Of a stretch of 64,000 nt of DNA, positions 50,186 to 61,896 are shown piece by piece (position 1 is the stretch's first letter; every line of letters starts with the position of its first letter). A model generated the notes under the pieces. That model had not been told where the DNA came from. It did not search any database and saw only the letters and a program-made list of their open reading frames with translations. The stretch lies in the NCBI GenBank assembly GCA_963812775.1, contig CAWEWH010000007.1, forward strand, positions 124,001 to 188,000, read 5' to 3'. The DNA is from CAWEWH01 sp963812775. Lineage in GTDB: Bacteria > Pseudomonadota > Alphaproteobacteria > Rhizobiales > Beijerinckiaceae. The position numbers were made by a program, and so were the translations under genes.

Positions 50186-51791
50186 GTGCCCCAGTTCCAG
50201 TCGCGCTTCGTCGCCGCCGGCGCCGCCTATGACGAGAACCGAGCCCATATGCTGGCCGGCGTCAGCGAGCTGCGCGCCTTGCAGGCGCGCGCCCGCGACG
50301 CTTCGGCGCGTTCAGGCCCGCGTTTCGAGAAGCGCGGCCAGCTCCTGCCGCGCCAGCGCCTGGCGCTGCTGCTCGACGCGGGCGCGCCTTTCTCGACCTC
50401 ATGGCGCTCGCCGGCTATCTGCGCGACAACGCCGACCCGCAGAAATCCGTCCCCGGCTGCTCCAGCATCTCGGGGATCGGTTACGTGTCGGGAGTGCGCT
50501 GCCTCGTCACCGCCGACGACGCCGGCATCGCGGCCGGCGCCGCGCAGCCGGGCGGCGGCGACAAGTTCAAACGCCTGCAGGCCATCGCGCTCGCAGGCAA
50601 GCTGCCATTCATCCATCTGGTCGAGTCAGCCGGCGCCAACCTGCTCGGCTATCGGGTCGAGGGCTTCGTCGAAGGCGGCGGGCTGTTCGCGGGCCTGGCG
50701 CGTCTGTCGGCGGCCGGCCTGCCGGTAATCGCGCTCACCCACGGCTCTTCGACGGCGGGCGGCGCCTACATGACCGGCCTTGCCGACTATGTCGTCATGG
50801 TGCGCAACCGCGCCAAGGCCTTCCTGGCCGGGCCGCCGCTCCTCAAGGCGGCCACCGGCGAGATCGCCACCGACGAGGAGCTCGGCGGCGCCTTGATGCA
50901 CGCCACCGTCTCGGGAACGGCCGAGTATCTCGCCGAGGACGATGTCGACGGCGTTCGCCTGGTGCGCGAGCTCGTGGCCAATCTCGGCTGGGAGGGCGAT
51001 CCGCCGCCTGCCGGACCGCCGCCGCTCTATGACCCCGAGGATCTCCTCGCCATCATGCCCAAGGACGGCAAGAAGCCCGTCGACATGCGCGAGATCGTCG
51101 CCCGTATCGCCGATGCCTCCGAGTTCCTCGAGTTCAAGCCGCTCTACGGCCCAGCGACGCTCTGCCTGCACGCGAGAATCTGCGGCATGCCGGTGGGCAT
51201 CGTCACCAACAACGGGCCCCTCGATCCCGACGGCTCCACCAAGGCGACGCACTTCATCCAGGCTTGCTGCCAGGCCGACCTGCCGCTCGTCTATCTGCAG
51301 AACACCACCGGCTACATCGTGGGCGTCGTGTCCGAGCGCGCCGGCATGATCAAGCACGGCTCCAAGATGATCCAGGCGGTCGCCAACGCGTCCGTGCCGC
51401 AGATCACCATCATGTGCGGCGCCTCCTATGGGGCCGGCAACTACGGCATGTGCGGCCGCGGCTTCTCGCCGGATTTCCTGTTCGCGTGGCCGAACGCGCT
51501 CACCGCCGTCATGGGTCCCGAGCAGGCGGCGCTCACCATGGCCATCGTCATGGAGGAGGGCGCCAAGGCGCGCGGCGAGGCAGTCGACACGGAGGCCATC
51601 GCCAAATTGCGCGAGCGCATCGTGGCCACCTTCGAGCGGCAGATGTCGGCCTTCTATTTGTCCGGTGCCGTCCTCGACGATGGCGTCATCGATCCGCGCG
51701 ATACCCGCGCCGTCATCGGCATGGCGCTGTCGGTGTGTCTGGCTGGGCGGCGCCGCAAGGTAAAGCCGCTCAATTTCGGCGTGGCGCGGCA

Positions 51792-51795
<4 letters not shown>
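50186..51795 (+). pseudogene. Acyl-CoA carboxylase beta subunit (methylcrotonyl-CoA type), one frameshift
   Basis: Carboxyltransferase subunit of a biotin-dependent acyl-CoA carboxylase. The GTG at 50186 (MPQFQSRFVAAGAAYDENRA) has GGAG upstream. The frame reads RGQLLPRQRLALLLDAGAPF, then a missing C near 50392 shifts it; MALAGYLRDNADPQKSVPGC and the rest continue in the next frame. Hallmarks: THGSSTAGGAYMTGLADYVV, FKPLYGPATLCLHARICGMP, NTTGYIVGVVSERAGMIKHG, MCGASYGAGNYGMCGRGFSP and the end at TGA 51793-51795. Restored length 536 aa equals that of MCC beta (about 535). Overlaps the alpha-subunit start (ATGA). Function probably intact if the gap is an error. Confidence 0.83.
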
Positions 51796-53819
<2,024 letters not shown>

Positions 53820-53879
53820 GGCGGCGACGCGGGGCCTCCGCAAGGGGAGAGGCGTGGCGCGTGTCGCCGCCCGCCGCCG

Positions 53880-54542
53880 TCACGTTCGCGTCGCTGCCGC
53901 AGCGGCGACCCCCTGATCGACCGCGGCGAGCTGCTGCGCCATGAGCGCGCGCTGAAAGCCATCGCGCTCCTTGAGCCGGAGCCAGTAGCGCTTCACCACA
54001 TCGGGCAGTTGCGCGAAGAGCCCGAGCGTCTCGGAAAACATGAACGCAAAGCCCACCGAGATGTCGGCCACCGTGAAGCGCCCGGCGGCAACATACCGCT
54101 CGCTCGCCACGACGGCCTCGACGCCGCGCACGCGCCCGAGGAACCAGCGCGAATAGTCCTCAACCGCCTGCGGCAGCCGCCGCGCCTCGCTCTCGAGCTG
54201 CGAATAGCGGAACACCAGCGTCTGCGGGAAGGTTAGCGTCGCCTCGCCGAAATAGAGGAAGTTGAGATAGGCGCCATAGCCGGCCTCGTCCGGATCAACG
54301 GCGAGCGAGGTCGGCCCGTAGCGCGTCGCCAGATACTGGCCGATGGCGGCCGACTCGGTCATGCGCACGTCGCCGTCGATGAACAGCGGGATGGTGCCGA
54401 GCGGATTGATGCCGAGATAGTCCTTGGCGAGCACGCGCGGCGGGAACGGCAGCATCTTCAAATCGTAGTCGAGGCCGATCTCCTCCAGCGTCCATAGCGG
54501 CCGGAAGGAGCGCGCGTTCATGCAGTGATAAAGCGTGATCAT
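53880..54542 (-). CDS. Glutathione S-transferase family protein
   Basis: 220-aa cytosolic GST-like protein. N-terminal thioredoxin fold MITLYHCMNARSFRPLWTLE with a candidate catalytic Ser12, NPLGTIPLFIDGDVRMTESA (glutathione-binding cis-Pro loop, G-site) and the C-terminal helical domain VAAGRFTVADISVGFAFMFS. Last gene of the long minus-strand operon, 15 bp after the acyl-CoA ligase; it may deal with reactive acyl-CoA intermediates or isomerise a maleyl-type acid. Convergent with the carboxylase alpha gene, with a 60-bp gap. No frameshift. Confidence 0.88.
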   Translation of the reverse strand: MITLYHCMNARSFRPLWTLEEIGLDYDLKMLPFPPRVLAKDYLGINPLGTIPLFIDGDVRMTESAAIGQYLATRYGPTSLAVDPDEAGYGAYLNFLYFGEATLTFPQTLVFRYSQLESEARRLPQAVEDYSRWFLGRVRGVEAVVASERYVAAGRFTVADISVGFAFMFSETLGLFAQLPDVVKRYWLRLKERDGFQRALMAQQLAAVDQGVAAAAATRT

Positions 54543-54557
54543 GGGGTGCCGGACCTT

Positions 54558-56186
54558 TCAACCCGCGAGGCGATAGTCCTTGAACCGCTCGCGCAGTGTC
54601 AGCTTGTGAATCTTACCTGTCGCGGTCATCGGAAACTGGTCGAGGAACTCGACCGCGTCCGGCAGCCACCACTTGGCGACCTTGGGCGTGAGATGCGCCA
54701 TCAGCTCCTCGGCCGTCACCTTGCCGCCTTGCCGGCGCACCACGAGCAGCAGCGGCCGCTCCTGCCATTTGGCATGCGGCACGGCGATGACGGCGGCTTG
54801 CAGCACGTCCGGGTGGCTCGCGGCCGCGTCCTCGAGCTGGATGGAGCTGATCCATTCGCCGCCCGACTTGATCACGTCCTTGGAGCGGTCGGTGAGCAGC
54901 ACGTGGCCCTCCGGGTCGAGCACCGCCATGTCGCCGGTCTTGAGATAGCCCTCATGGTCGAGGGCACCGTCCCTCTTGAGATAGCCGGACGAAATCCACG
55001 GCCCCTTGACGCGTAGGTGCCCGAAAGTCTTGCCGTCGCGCGGCAGCTCCTTGCCGTCGTCGTCGACGATGCTGAGTTTGGTGCCGAACATGGCGCGACC
55101 CGACTTCATGCGCAGGTCGATGCGCTCGTCAAATGCGACACCATCCGTGCCGGGCAGCAGCGAGGGCTGCGAGGCGCCGATCGCCTCCGTCATGCCCCAG
55201 CATTGCAGATGCTCGACGCCGTAATCGCGTTCGAGCTTCTCGACGAGGCTGCGCGGCGGCGCCGAGCCCGACGAAAGCGTCAGGCGCAGCTTGGAGAATG
55301 TCTTGCCGTTGCGGTCCAGCCAGTCGGTGAGGATGAGCCAGAAGCTCGGCACGCCGGCCGTGATGGTGACGCCTTCGCCTTCGTGCAGCTCGTAAAGCTT
55401 GTCGGGCTCGTAGTTGCGGCCGGGCAGGACGAGCTTGGCGCCGGTGTAGGGGGCGAGGAACGGCAGGTTCCAACCGTTGCCATGAAACAGCGGCGCCATC
55501 GGCATCATCACCTCGCGCACGCCGTTCTTGTGGCCGGGCATGAACTCGAACGAGGAGAACAGGAGCGTGTGCAGCACGCTGGCGCGGTGCGAATAGACGA
55601 CGCCCTTCGGGTTGCCGGTCGTGCCGGACGTGTAGCAGATGGTCGAGGCGCTGTTCTCGTCGAACGACGGCCATTCATAATCGTCGCCGTTCTCGGCCGC
55701 GATCAGCTCTTCGAAGCACATGACGTTGTTCAGCCTGGTCGATGGCATGCGGTCTGCGTCCGCCATGACGAAATAGCCGTCGACGCTGGTGAGGCGCGGC
55801 GCCAGCTCCTCGGCGATCGGCAAGGTGAGCGCGTCGACGAACAACAGCCGATCCTCGGCATGATTGATGATGTAGGCGAGCTGGTCGGCGAACAGCCGCG
55901 GATTGACCGTGTGCAACACCGCGCCCATGCCGGACACGGCGTAGAACATTTCGAAGTGCCGGTGCGTGTTCCAGGCAAGCGTGCCGATGGGCGTGCCGGG
56001 CGTGATGCCGAGGCGGGTGAGCGCCTTGGCCATGCGCTTCATGCGACGGTGCGCGTCGGCGTAGGTGTAGCGGAAGACGTCGCCCTCGATCTGCCGCGCC
56101 ACGATCTCCGTTCCGCCATGGGCGCTCGCCGCGTATTCCATAAAGCGCGACAGGAGGAGGGGCATGTCCATGATCAAGCCGCGCAT
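54558..56186 (-). CDS. Medium-chain acyl-CoA ligase (AMP-forming)
   Basis: 542-aa acyl-adenylate-forming enzyme. The ATG at 56186 (MRGLIMDMPLLLSRFMEYAA) has AGGAG about 8 bases upstream; this N-terminus is typical of the DMPLL medium-chain group. P-loop ICYTSGTTGNPKGVVYSHRA, LRLTLSSGSAPPRSLVEKLE, hinge region LTDRSKDVIKSGGEWISSIQ and the C-terminal MTATGKIHKLTLRERFKDYR with the catalytic lysine (TGK). Cytosolic. Lies 9 bp after the enoyl-CoA hydratase and 15 bp before the GST, so the genes are co-transcribed. Substrate likely a medium-chain or branched acid imported upstream. Confidence 0.92.
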   Translation of the reverse strand: MRGLIMDMPLLLSRFMEYAASAHGGTEIVARQIEGDVFRYTYADAHRRMKRMAKALTRLGITPGTPIGTLAWNTHRHFEMFYAVSGMGAVLHTVNPRLFADQLAYIINHAEDRLLFVDALTLPIAEELAPRLTSVDGYFVMADADRMPSTRLNNVMCFEELIAAENGDDYEWPSFDENSASTICYTSGTTGNPKGVVYSHRASVLHTLLFSSFEFMPGHKNGVREVMMPMAPLFHGNGWNLPFLAPYTGAKLVLPGRNYEPDKLYELHEGEGVTITAGVPSFWLILTDWLDRNGKTFSKLRLTLSSGSAPPRSLVEKLERDYGVEHLQCWGMTEAIGASQPSLLPGTDGVAFDERIDLRMKSGRAMFGTKLSIVDDDGKELPRDGKTFGHLRVKGPWISSGYLKRDGALDHEGYLKTGDMAVLDPEGHVLLTDRSKDVIKSGGEWISSIQLEDAAASHPDVLQAAVIAVPHAKWQERPLLLVVRRQGGKVTAEELMAHLTPKVAKWWLPDAVEFLDQFPMTATGKIHKLTLRERFKDYRLAG

Positions 56187-56195
56187 GGCAGGCTC

Positions 56196-57035
56196 CTATC
56201 CCGTCGACTTCGCGTCCTCGGCCCAGCGTGGCGCGCGCTTCTCCAGAAACGCGCTGACCCCCTCGCGGCCCTCGTCGCTGCGCAGGCACGTCGCGAACGC
56301 GTCCGAGGCCCGGTCGAGCACCGTCTCGCGCGGCACCGTCAGCGTGTCGAGGATGATGCGCTTGGTGGCCGCGCTGGCGCCGGGCGCACAGCGACCGATC
56401 TGCTCGATGACCTTGGCGAGCGCCGCATCGAGGTCGGCGGAGGTCTCGCACAAGATATGCGCGAGGCCGATGCGAACGGCCTCGCGGCCGTCGAAGCGGT
56501 GACCGGTGAGGGCGAGCCGCCTTGCCTGCGGCACGCCAACTCGCGCTGCCACGAATGGCGCGATCTGGGCGGGCGGCACGCCGAGCGACGTTTCGGTCAT
56601 GGCGAAGCGTGCGTCGGCCGTTACGAGCGTAACGTCGCCGACGCAGGCGAGCCCGACACCGCCCCCGAAGGCCGCGCCCTCCACCGCGACCACGACTGTC
56701 TGCGGCAGCGCGTCAAAGCGGCTGAGGAAGGCGCCGAAGCGGCGGTTGTTGACGGCGATCGGGTCCTTCACGTCGCCGGCCGGCTTCGGCGTCGAGAAGC
56801 TGTCCATGAAGCCCTTGATGTTGCCGCCCGACGAGAAGGTGCCGCCGGCCCCGCGCAGCACGACCGCCGCGATGGCGCGGTCCTGCTCGAGGCGATCGAC
56901 GACCTTGAGCAGCTCGCCAACCATCTCGGGACCGAGGGCGTTCTTCAGCTCGGGCCGGTTGAACGTCACATGCAGCACGCTGCCGCGCTCAGCGACCAGG
57001 ATATTCTCGAACGGGGGCGAACTCACAGGATGCAC
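56196..57035 (-). CDS. Enoyl-CoA hydratase/isomerase
   Basis: 279-aa crotonase-fold enzyme, hydrating or isomerising an enoyl-CoA. Oxyanion-hole segments TFSSGGNIKGFMDSF and EGAAFGGGVGLACVGDVTLV are intact. In the region after this, RFAMTETSLGVPPAQIAPFV keeps one glutamate of the catalytic pair but the second position differs (VPPAQ), so the chemistry may be isomerisation or another crotonase reaction. Start at the GTG 57035 (VHPVSSPPFENILV), 3 bp after the acyl-CoA dehydrogenase stop. With the ligase and dehydrogenase it forms an oxidation set; methylglutaconyl-CoA hydration is possible given the carboxylase nearby. Confidence 0.85.
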   Translation of the reverse strand: MHPVSSPPFENILVAERGSVLHVTFNRPELKNALGPEMVGELLKVVDRLEQDRAIAAVVLRGAGGTFSSGGNIKGFMDSFSTPKPAGDVKDPIAVNNRRFGAFLSRFDALPQTVVVAVEGAAFGGGVGLACVGDVTLVTADARFAMTETSLGVPPAQIAPFVAARVGVPQARRLALTGHRFDGREAVRIGLAHILCETSADLDAALAKVIEQIGRCAPGASAATKRIILDTLTVPRETVLDRASDAFATCLRSDEGREGVSAFLEKRAPRWAEDAKSTG

Positions 57036-57038
57036 CGG

Positions 57039-58203
57039 TCAATGGTTGCTGCGCTGGCCCGGCAGCGTGCCCATGCCCTTGCAGATGATGGTCAGCATGA
57101 TCTCGTCGGCGCCGCCGCCGATGGAGGAGAGGCGGCTGTCGCGGTACATGCGCGAGATCTCGCTCTCGTTCATGAAGCCCATGCCGCCCCAATATTGCAG
57201 GCACAGAGTCGGTGACCTCGCGGATCAGGCGGCCAGCGGTGAGCTTGGCCATCGAGGCGAGCTGCGTCACGTCGGCCCCGCCGAGGTACTCCTCCACGGC
57301 GCGATAGACGAGGGAACGGAGCAGCTCGACCTTGGTCTCGAGCTCGGCGAGCCGGAAATGCACCACCTGGTTGTCGAGGATTGACTTGCCGAAGGCCTGG
57401 CGGCCGGCCGTGTATTCGACGGTCATCTGGATGGCGCGCTGCATCTTGCGCAAGCCGCCCGCCGCCGCCCACAACCGCTCCTCCTGGAACTGCTGCATCT
57501 GGTAGATGAAGCCCATGTTCTCTTCGCCGATGCGGTTGCGCTGCGGCACGCGCACATTGTCGAAGAAGATCTGCGCCGTGTCGGAGGCGCGCATGCCCAT
57601 CTTGTCGAGCTTGCGGGCGATCTCCACCCCCTTGGTCTTCATCGGGATGCAGATGAGCGACTTGTTGCGATGCACCGGCCCGTCGCCGGTATTGGCGAGG
57701 AGGCACATCCAGTCGGCCTGCGTGCCGTTGGTGGTCCACATCTTGCCGCCGTTGATGACGTAGTCGCCGCCGTCCTTCTTGGCCGTCGTCTTGATCGACG
57801 CCACGTCGGAGCCGGCGCCGACCTCCGACACGCCGAGGCAGGCGACGAAGTCGCCGGCAATCGACGGCTCGAGGAACTCGGCCCTCAAATCGTCGGAGCC
57901 GTGACGCGCCAGCGCCGGGGTGGCCATGTCGGTCTGCACGCCGATGCCCATGTTGGCCGAGGGTGACTTTGAAGCGCCGAGCGCCTCGCAGAAGGCGACT
58001 TCGTAAGAGTAATCGAGGCCCTGGCCGCCGAATTTCTCGGGCTTGTTGATGCCGAGCAGGCCTTCCTGGCCCATCTTCTTGAACAGCTCGTGGGCCGGAA
58101 AGATGCCGGCCTGCTCCCATTCCTCGGCGTGCGGATCGATCTCGCGTTCGATGAACTTGGTCACTGAGCGCATCAGCTCGCGATGCTGTTGCGTGTAGAT
58201 CAT
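57039..58203 (-). pseudogene. Acyl-CoA dehydrogenase, one frameshift
   Basis: FAD dehydrogenase, start at ATG 58203 (MIYTQQHRELMRSVTKFIER). The frame carries CLGVSEVGAGSDVASIKTTA (substrate/FAD site), YVINGGKMWTTNGTQADWMC and VEYTAGRQAFGKSILDNQVV. At about 57205 an inserted base (plus strand gcac[a]gagtc) moves LQYWGGMGFMNESEISRMYR and SSIGGGADEIMLTIICKGMG to the next frame, ending at TGA 57039-57041. Removing it gives 387 aa, the family length. The position of the medium-chain catalytic Glu is Gly (GGGADEIM), while QEERLWAA offers the alternative base, as in isovaleryl-CoA-like enzymes. Between purU and the enoyl-CoA hydratase. Confidence 0.85.
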
Positions 58204-58292
58204 GGCGTTTCCAGTCTTGTTGGCCGGCGCCCACCGGCACGCAACGTTATTGGCGCCCGCCATGGCGGTCAACGACAACCAGCCCCGCGGCC

Positions 58293-59160
58293 TCACGCGA
58301 ACACGATGGTGCGCGAGCCGTTGCGCAGGACTCGGCGCTCGGCATGCCACTTGACGGCGCGCGCCAGCACGACGCTCTCGATGTCACGCCCGACCGCCAC
58401 ATAGTCTTCTGGCGCGAGCCCGTGGTGGACCCTTTCCACGGCCTGCTCGATGATCGGCCCCTCATCGAGGTCGCTGGTCACATAATGCGCGGTGGCGCCG
58501 ATGAGCTTGACGCCGCGCTCGTAGGCCTGGCGATAGGGCGTGGCGCCCTTGAAGCTCGGCAGGAAGGAGTGATGGATGTTGATGATGCGTCCCGCCATGC
58601 GCGCGCACAGGCCCTCCGACAGCACCTGCATGTAGCGCGCCAGGACGACGAGCTCGAACGTCGTGCTCGTCGATGAGGCGTTGTAGCGCCCCTTCCTGGG
58701 CGCCGCGCGTCTCGCGCGCCACTGGCATGTGGCGGAAGGGGATGCCCTGCGCGGTGACGAGGGGCTCGAAGTCTGGATGGTTGGAGACGACCAAGGGCAC
58801 GTCGATCGGCAAGGCCCCGGTGCGGCACCGGTAGAGCAGGTCGTTGAGGCAGTGCCCGAACCGCGACACCATGATCAGTGTTCTGACCTTGCGGCCGGCT
58901 TCGTGGAACTCCGCCTGCATGGCGAAGTCTTGGGCGATCGCACCGAAACCCTTGCGCAGATCGTCGAGGCCGCGGCCGCGCGTCGAGGCGAACAGGATGC
59001 GAAGGAAGAAGGTGCCGTTCTCGCGATCGCCGAACTGGGCGCTGTCGGTGATGTCGCAGCCATTGTCGAACAGAAATTTCGACACGCCCGCGACGATGCC
59101 CATGCGGTCCGGGCACGCCATGGTGAGGATGAATGTCGGGGCGGATGGATCGACCGGCAT
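58293..59160 (-). pseudogene. purU: Formyltetrahydrofolate deformylase, one frameshift
   Basis: Hydrolyses 10-formyl-THF to formate and THF, balancing one-carbon pools. Start at ATG 59160 (MPVDPSAPTFILTMACPDRM). The ACT domain reads VAGVSKFLFDNGCDITDSAQ, then VRTLIMVSRFGHCLNDLLYR and VVSNHPDFEPLVTAQGIPFR of the formyltransferase domain. An extra A at about 58657 shifts the frame after LIDEHDV; the rest, MQVLSEGLCARMAGRIINIH, HSFLPSFKGATPYRQAYERG (catalytic His-Ser) and YVTSDLDEGPIIEQAVERVH, follows in the other frame to TGA 58293-58295. Corrected length 288 aa (E. coli 280). Its place in a catabolic operon suggests formate or a formyl group is handled there. Confidence 0.87.
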
Positions 59161-59200
59161 GAACGCACATAAGGCCACTCCGGGCCCTTCGCCAAGGGCA

Positions 59201-59953
59201 TCAGGCGGCGACCGCCCGTTCGACATCGACGCCGCGGCAATCCATCTCGAATTCGAGCTCTTGGACGGGCGGGCGATCGTAGTGCCATGTCAGGCCGGCC
59301 CGGGCGGCGCCGCGGCCCACGATCTCCTCGGCCAGGAACGGGTGAAAGTCGTGCACGGTATAGACCTGCGTGGCGCTCACGTGCCGCCAGCCGAAGCCGA
59401 GCGCCGCCATCCGCCGCTCCATTTCCGCGAGCACGAAGCGCGCCTTCGCCTTGAGGCCGTCCGGGCTCGTGTCGCCGCGCCGGACGGTGCGATCGCGATA
59501 GCTGCCTTTGCCCTCCTCGGCCTCGCCGCTGCCGGCGATCACGAAGGAGGGCGCCGCATCGGCGCCTTCAACCGTGAACGAGAAGGCATGGAAGGACGGC
59601 GCGGTGGGCGGGTCGACGGCGGGGCAGACATTCGAGCGCGCCACCGGATTGGTCGTGCCGTCGAAGATTCCCCAGCGGGCGAGGGTGGTGACATAGACCT
59701 CGTTGAACGCGCGGAAGCCGGTTTCGGTGAACGGCGCCGGCGAGCGTAGCTCGCACGCGCAGAACGCGGTGGGCGGCCGGCCGGCCGCCGCCATGATGCG
59801 CTCGGCCGCCGCAAAACCGGCGTCGAGCGGCAATCGCTCGCGAAACGTCACGCGTTCGATGCGGTAGCCGGGCAGCGCCGCGACACCTGCCGAATACTGG
59901 AAGACGCCTTCGATGAAGCGATAGCCGCCGGGCGTGAAATTGGAGACCGGCAT
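59201..59953 (-). CDS. CnbZ-like (2-aminomuconate-type) deaminase candidate, RidA-like
   Basis: 250-aa protein which I relate to the group annotated 2-amino-5-chloromuconate deaminase CnbZ, on the basis of FTPGGYRFIEGVFQYSAGVA, AFCACELRSPAPFTETGFRA, YVTTLARWGIF and HDFHPFLAEEIVGRGAARAG. It contains two RidA-like halves. No signal peptide. The start at 59953 is 3 bp after the livM stop, so it is part of the Liv operon and may act on the imported compound; loss of an amino group before ring-fission-product or CoA-dependent breakdown would fit. The family name is from memory and the actual substrate may differ. Confidence 0.55.
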   Translation of the reverse strand: MPVSNFTPGGYRFIEGVFQYSAGVAALPGYRIERVTFRERLPLDAGFAAAERIMAAAGRPPTAFCACELRSPAPFTETGFRAFNEVYVTTLARWGIFDGTTNPVARSNVCPAVDPPTAPSFHAFSFTVEGADAAPSFVIAGSGEAEEGKGSYRDRTVRRGDTSPDGLKAKARFVLAEMERRMAALGFGWRHVSATQVYTVHDFHPFLAEEIVGRGAARAGLTWHYDRPPVQELEFEMDCRGVDVERAVAA

Positions 59954-59956
59954 GGC

Positions 59957-61030
59957 TCAGGAGCCGGCTTTGCTGTCGAGAGGGCGCGGCGCTTGCGCGA
60001 CGGGGCGCGGCCCTCGCTCGGCGCGGCGCTGGCGCCAGTCGAGATACGTGCCGAGGATGCCCTTTGGCATGTAGATGATGAACAGGATCAGCAGCAGCCC
60101 ATAGATGGCGGTGTCGAGGGCAAGCGCCGCCGACCCCAACCAAACCTTGAGGGTGACCGAGCCCTGGATCAAGACGCGAAGCCCCTCCGACAGCAATTGT
60201 GTGAAGATGGCCCCCACCGTCGGGCCGAGCATCACCCACATGCCGCCGGCAATCACCGCGAACACGATATTGAGGGAGACGCCGAGACCGGCGATCGTGT
60301 CCGGGCCGATATACATCTGATATTGCCCGTAGACCGCCCCGCCGACCGCGCACATGGCGGCGCTGAGGGCTGTGATTTTCAGCTTCTCCCGGGTCACGTT
60401 GACACCGACCGATGCCGCCGCCTCCTCGTCCTGGCTCGCCGCCTCGAGCGCGTAGCGGTCCATGCTGCGGTCGACCCGGTGCCAGAGATAGAGCCCGACC
60501 ACCCAGACGGCGAGGGCGACGAAATAGGAGAGCATGCGGTCCGGTTCGAACTGCACCGCATAGAGCGAAATCCCGTCGCCATAGCGGCGCGGCTGCGTGC
60601 CGAGTGAGCCGCCGGTGTAGTCGCGCAGGCCAACGATACACAGCCGCACGAATTCGGTGAGCGCCAAGGTGAGCAGCGCGAAATAGTGGCCGCTGATGCG
60701 GAAGCGGAAGCACGGATAGCCGACGAGCACGGCGACCGTGACCGCGATGACGATGCCGACAGGGATGCCGAGCCATGGCGTCAGGCCGGCAAAATTCCAC
60801 AGCAGCACGGTCGTGTAGGCGCCGAGGCCCGTGAAGGCGCCGTGCCCGAGGGAGGTCAGTCCGAACCGCCCCATCAGCGACCAGCCCGTGTAGATGAACG
60901 ACCAGATCAGGATCTGGATCAACAGGTGCAGGTAGTACTTCTCCGAGGCGCTGAAGAAGATGCGGATGACGAACGGCAGGGCGATCAGGCAGACGAGCCC
61001 GATGATGGCGCCGCGGGAGACGCGCATCAT
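59957..61030 (-). CDS. livM: Liv-type ABC permease (LivM)
   Basis: Inner-membrane permease of 357 aa. Start at 61030 (MMRVSRGAIIGLVCLIALPF), overlapping the livH stop by four bases (ATGA). Motifs: YTGWSLMGRFGLTSLGHGAF (LivM consensus), RFRISGHYFALLTLALTEFV, DRYALEAASQDEEAAASVGV, and VIAGGMWVMLGPTVGAIFTQ, which replaces the usual GGLGS-type loop. The C-terminal tail RRAERGPRPVAQAPRPLDSK is cytoplasmic. Second permease of the transporter at 59957-64000. Confidence 0.92.
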   Translation of the reverse strand: MMRVSRGAIIGLVCLIALPFVIRIFFSASEKYYLHLLIQILIWSFIYTGWSLMGRFGLTSLGHGAFTGLGAYTTVLLWNFAGLTPWLGIPVGIVIAVTVAVLVGYPCFRFRISGHYFALLTLALTEFVRLCIVGLRDYTGGSLGTQPRRYGDGISLYAVQFEPDRMLSYFVALAVWVVGLYLWHRVDRSMDRYALEAASQDEEAAASVGVNVTREKLKITALSAAMCAVGGAVYGQYQMYIGPDTIAGLGVSLNIVFAVIAGGMWVMLGPTVGAIFTQLLSEGLRVLIQGSVTLKVWLGSAALALDTAIYGLLLILFIIYMPKGILGTYLDWRQRRAERGPRPVAQAPRPLDSKAGS

Positions 61031-61896
61031 GTCCGGGCTCCGAACAAGCCCTGCGGCCTGATGAAGATGGCCACCATGAAGAACAGGAAGGCGATGGCGT
61101 AGCCCCATTCGGTCGCCATGCACGAGCCGCCGATGGTGATGAACTGGCTGATGATGAAGGCGGCGATGAATCCGCCCACCATGTTGCCGAGACCGCCCAG
61201 CACGCAGATCATGAAGATCAGCGGCCCGAACTGCAGCCCGATCTGCGGATAGATGTCGTATTGCAGGACCATGAGGGCGGCGGCGAGGCCGGCCAATCCG
61301 CCGCCGATCGCCGAGGTCACGAGATAGATCTTGCGGCTGTCGACACCCATCAGCGGCATGATCTGCCGGTCCTGGGCGATGGCGCGGATGGCGGTGCCGA
61401 TGAAGGTGCGGCTGAGGAACAGCCACAATGCAAGCATGCCGCCGAGGGCCACCGCGAAGGTGACGATGCGCGAGGTGGCAAACGACATGTCGAAGATACT
61501 GACCGATCCCAGGCGGATGCCGAGATTCTTGAAGTCGATGCCAAACGCCATGGTGGCGGCGGCCTGCAGGAAGAACAGCACGCCGCCGGTGACGAGCAGC
61601 TGGTTGATGGGGGCGGAATCGAGGACCGGCCGGATGACGAGCTGGTGCAGGATCATGCCGGCGGCGGCGATCAGCACGATGCCGATCAGCACGGCGAGCG
61701 GGAACGGCGCACCGGCCTTGTAGGCGTAGTTGATGCCATACATGCCGACCATGACGAGCTCGGCGTAGCAGATCCACACCACGTCGATGACGCCGAAGAT
61801 GAGGTTGAGACCCAGCGCCAGGAGGGCCAGGAGCCCGGCCAGCAGGATGCCGTTGAGAATGGCCTCGAGGAAGAAAATATCGAGCTGGCAATCCAT
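61027..61896 (-). CDS. livH: Liv-type ABC permease (LivH)
   Basis: Inner-membrane permease of 289 aa; start at ATG 61896, directly abutting the livF stop (no gap). LAALLALGLNLIFGVIDVVW-like first helices (GLLALLALGLNLIFGVIDVV), the AELVMVGMYGINYAYKA loop, RTFIGTAIRAIAQDRQIMPL (coupling region) and FMICVLGGLGNMVGGFIAAF. It forms a heterodimer with LivM. No anomaly; high sequence quality here. Confidence 0.92.
   Translation of the reverse strand: MDCQLDIFFLEAILNGILLAGLLALLALGLNLIFGVIDVVWICYAELVMVGMYGINYAYKAGAPFPLAVLIGIVLIAAAGMILHQLVIRPVLDSAPINQLLVTGGVLFFLQAAATMAFGIDFKNLGIRLGSVSIFDMSFATSRIVTFAVALGGMLALWLFLSRTFIGTAIRAIAQDRQIMPLMGVDSRKIYLVTSAIGGGLAGLAAALMVLQYDIYPQIGLQFGPLIFMICVLGGLGNMVGGFIAAFIISQFITIGGSCMATEWGYAIAFLFFMVAIFIRPQGLFGART

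Noticed and set aside
47135..50248. A 1037-codon open frame on the minus strand ending in LivG
   Set aside because: The part upstream of 47893 runs antiparallel to conserved livM and livH frames and is low-complexity Arg/His-rich, as expected for a shadow in high-GC DNA.
59957..61891. A 644-codon open frame suggesting a LivH-LivM fusion
   Set aside because: The first half is out of frame with the real LivH; LivM has its own start at 61030 with a normal ATGA overlap.
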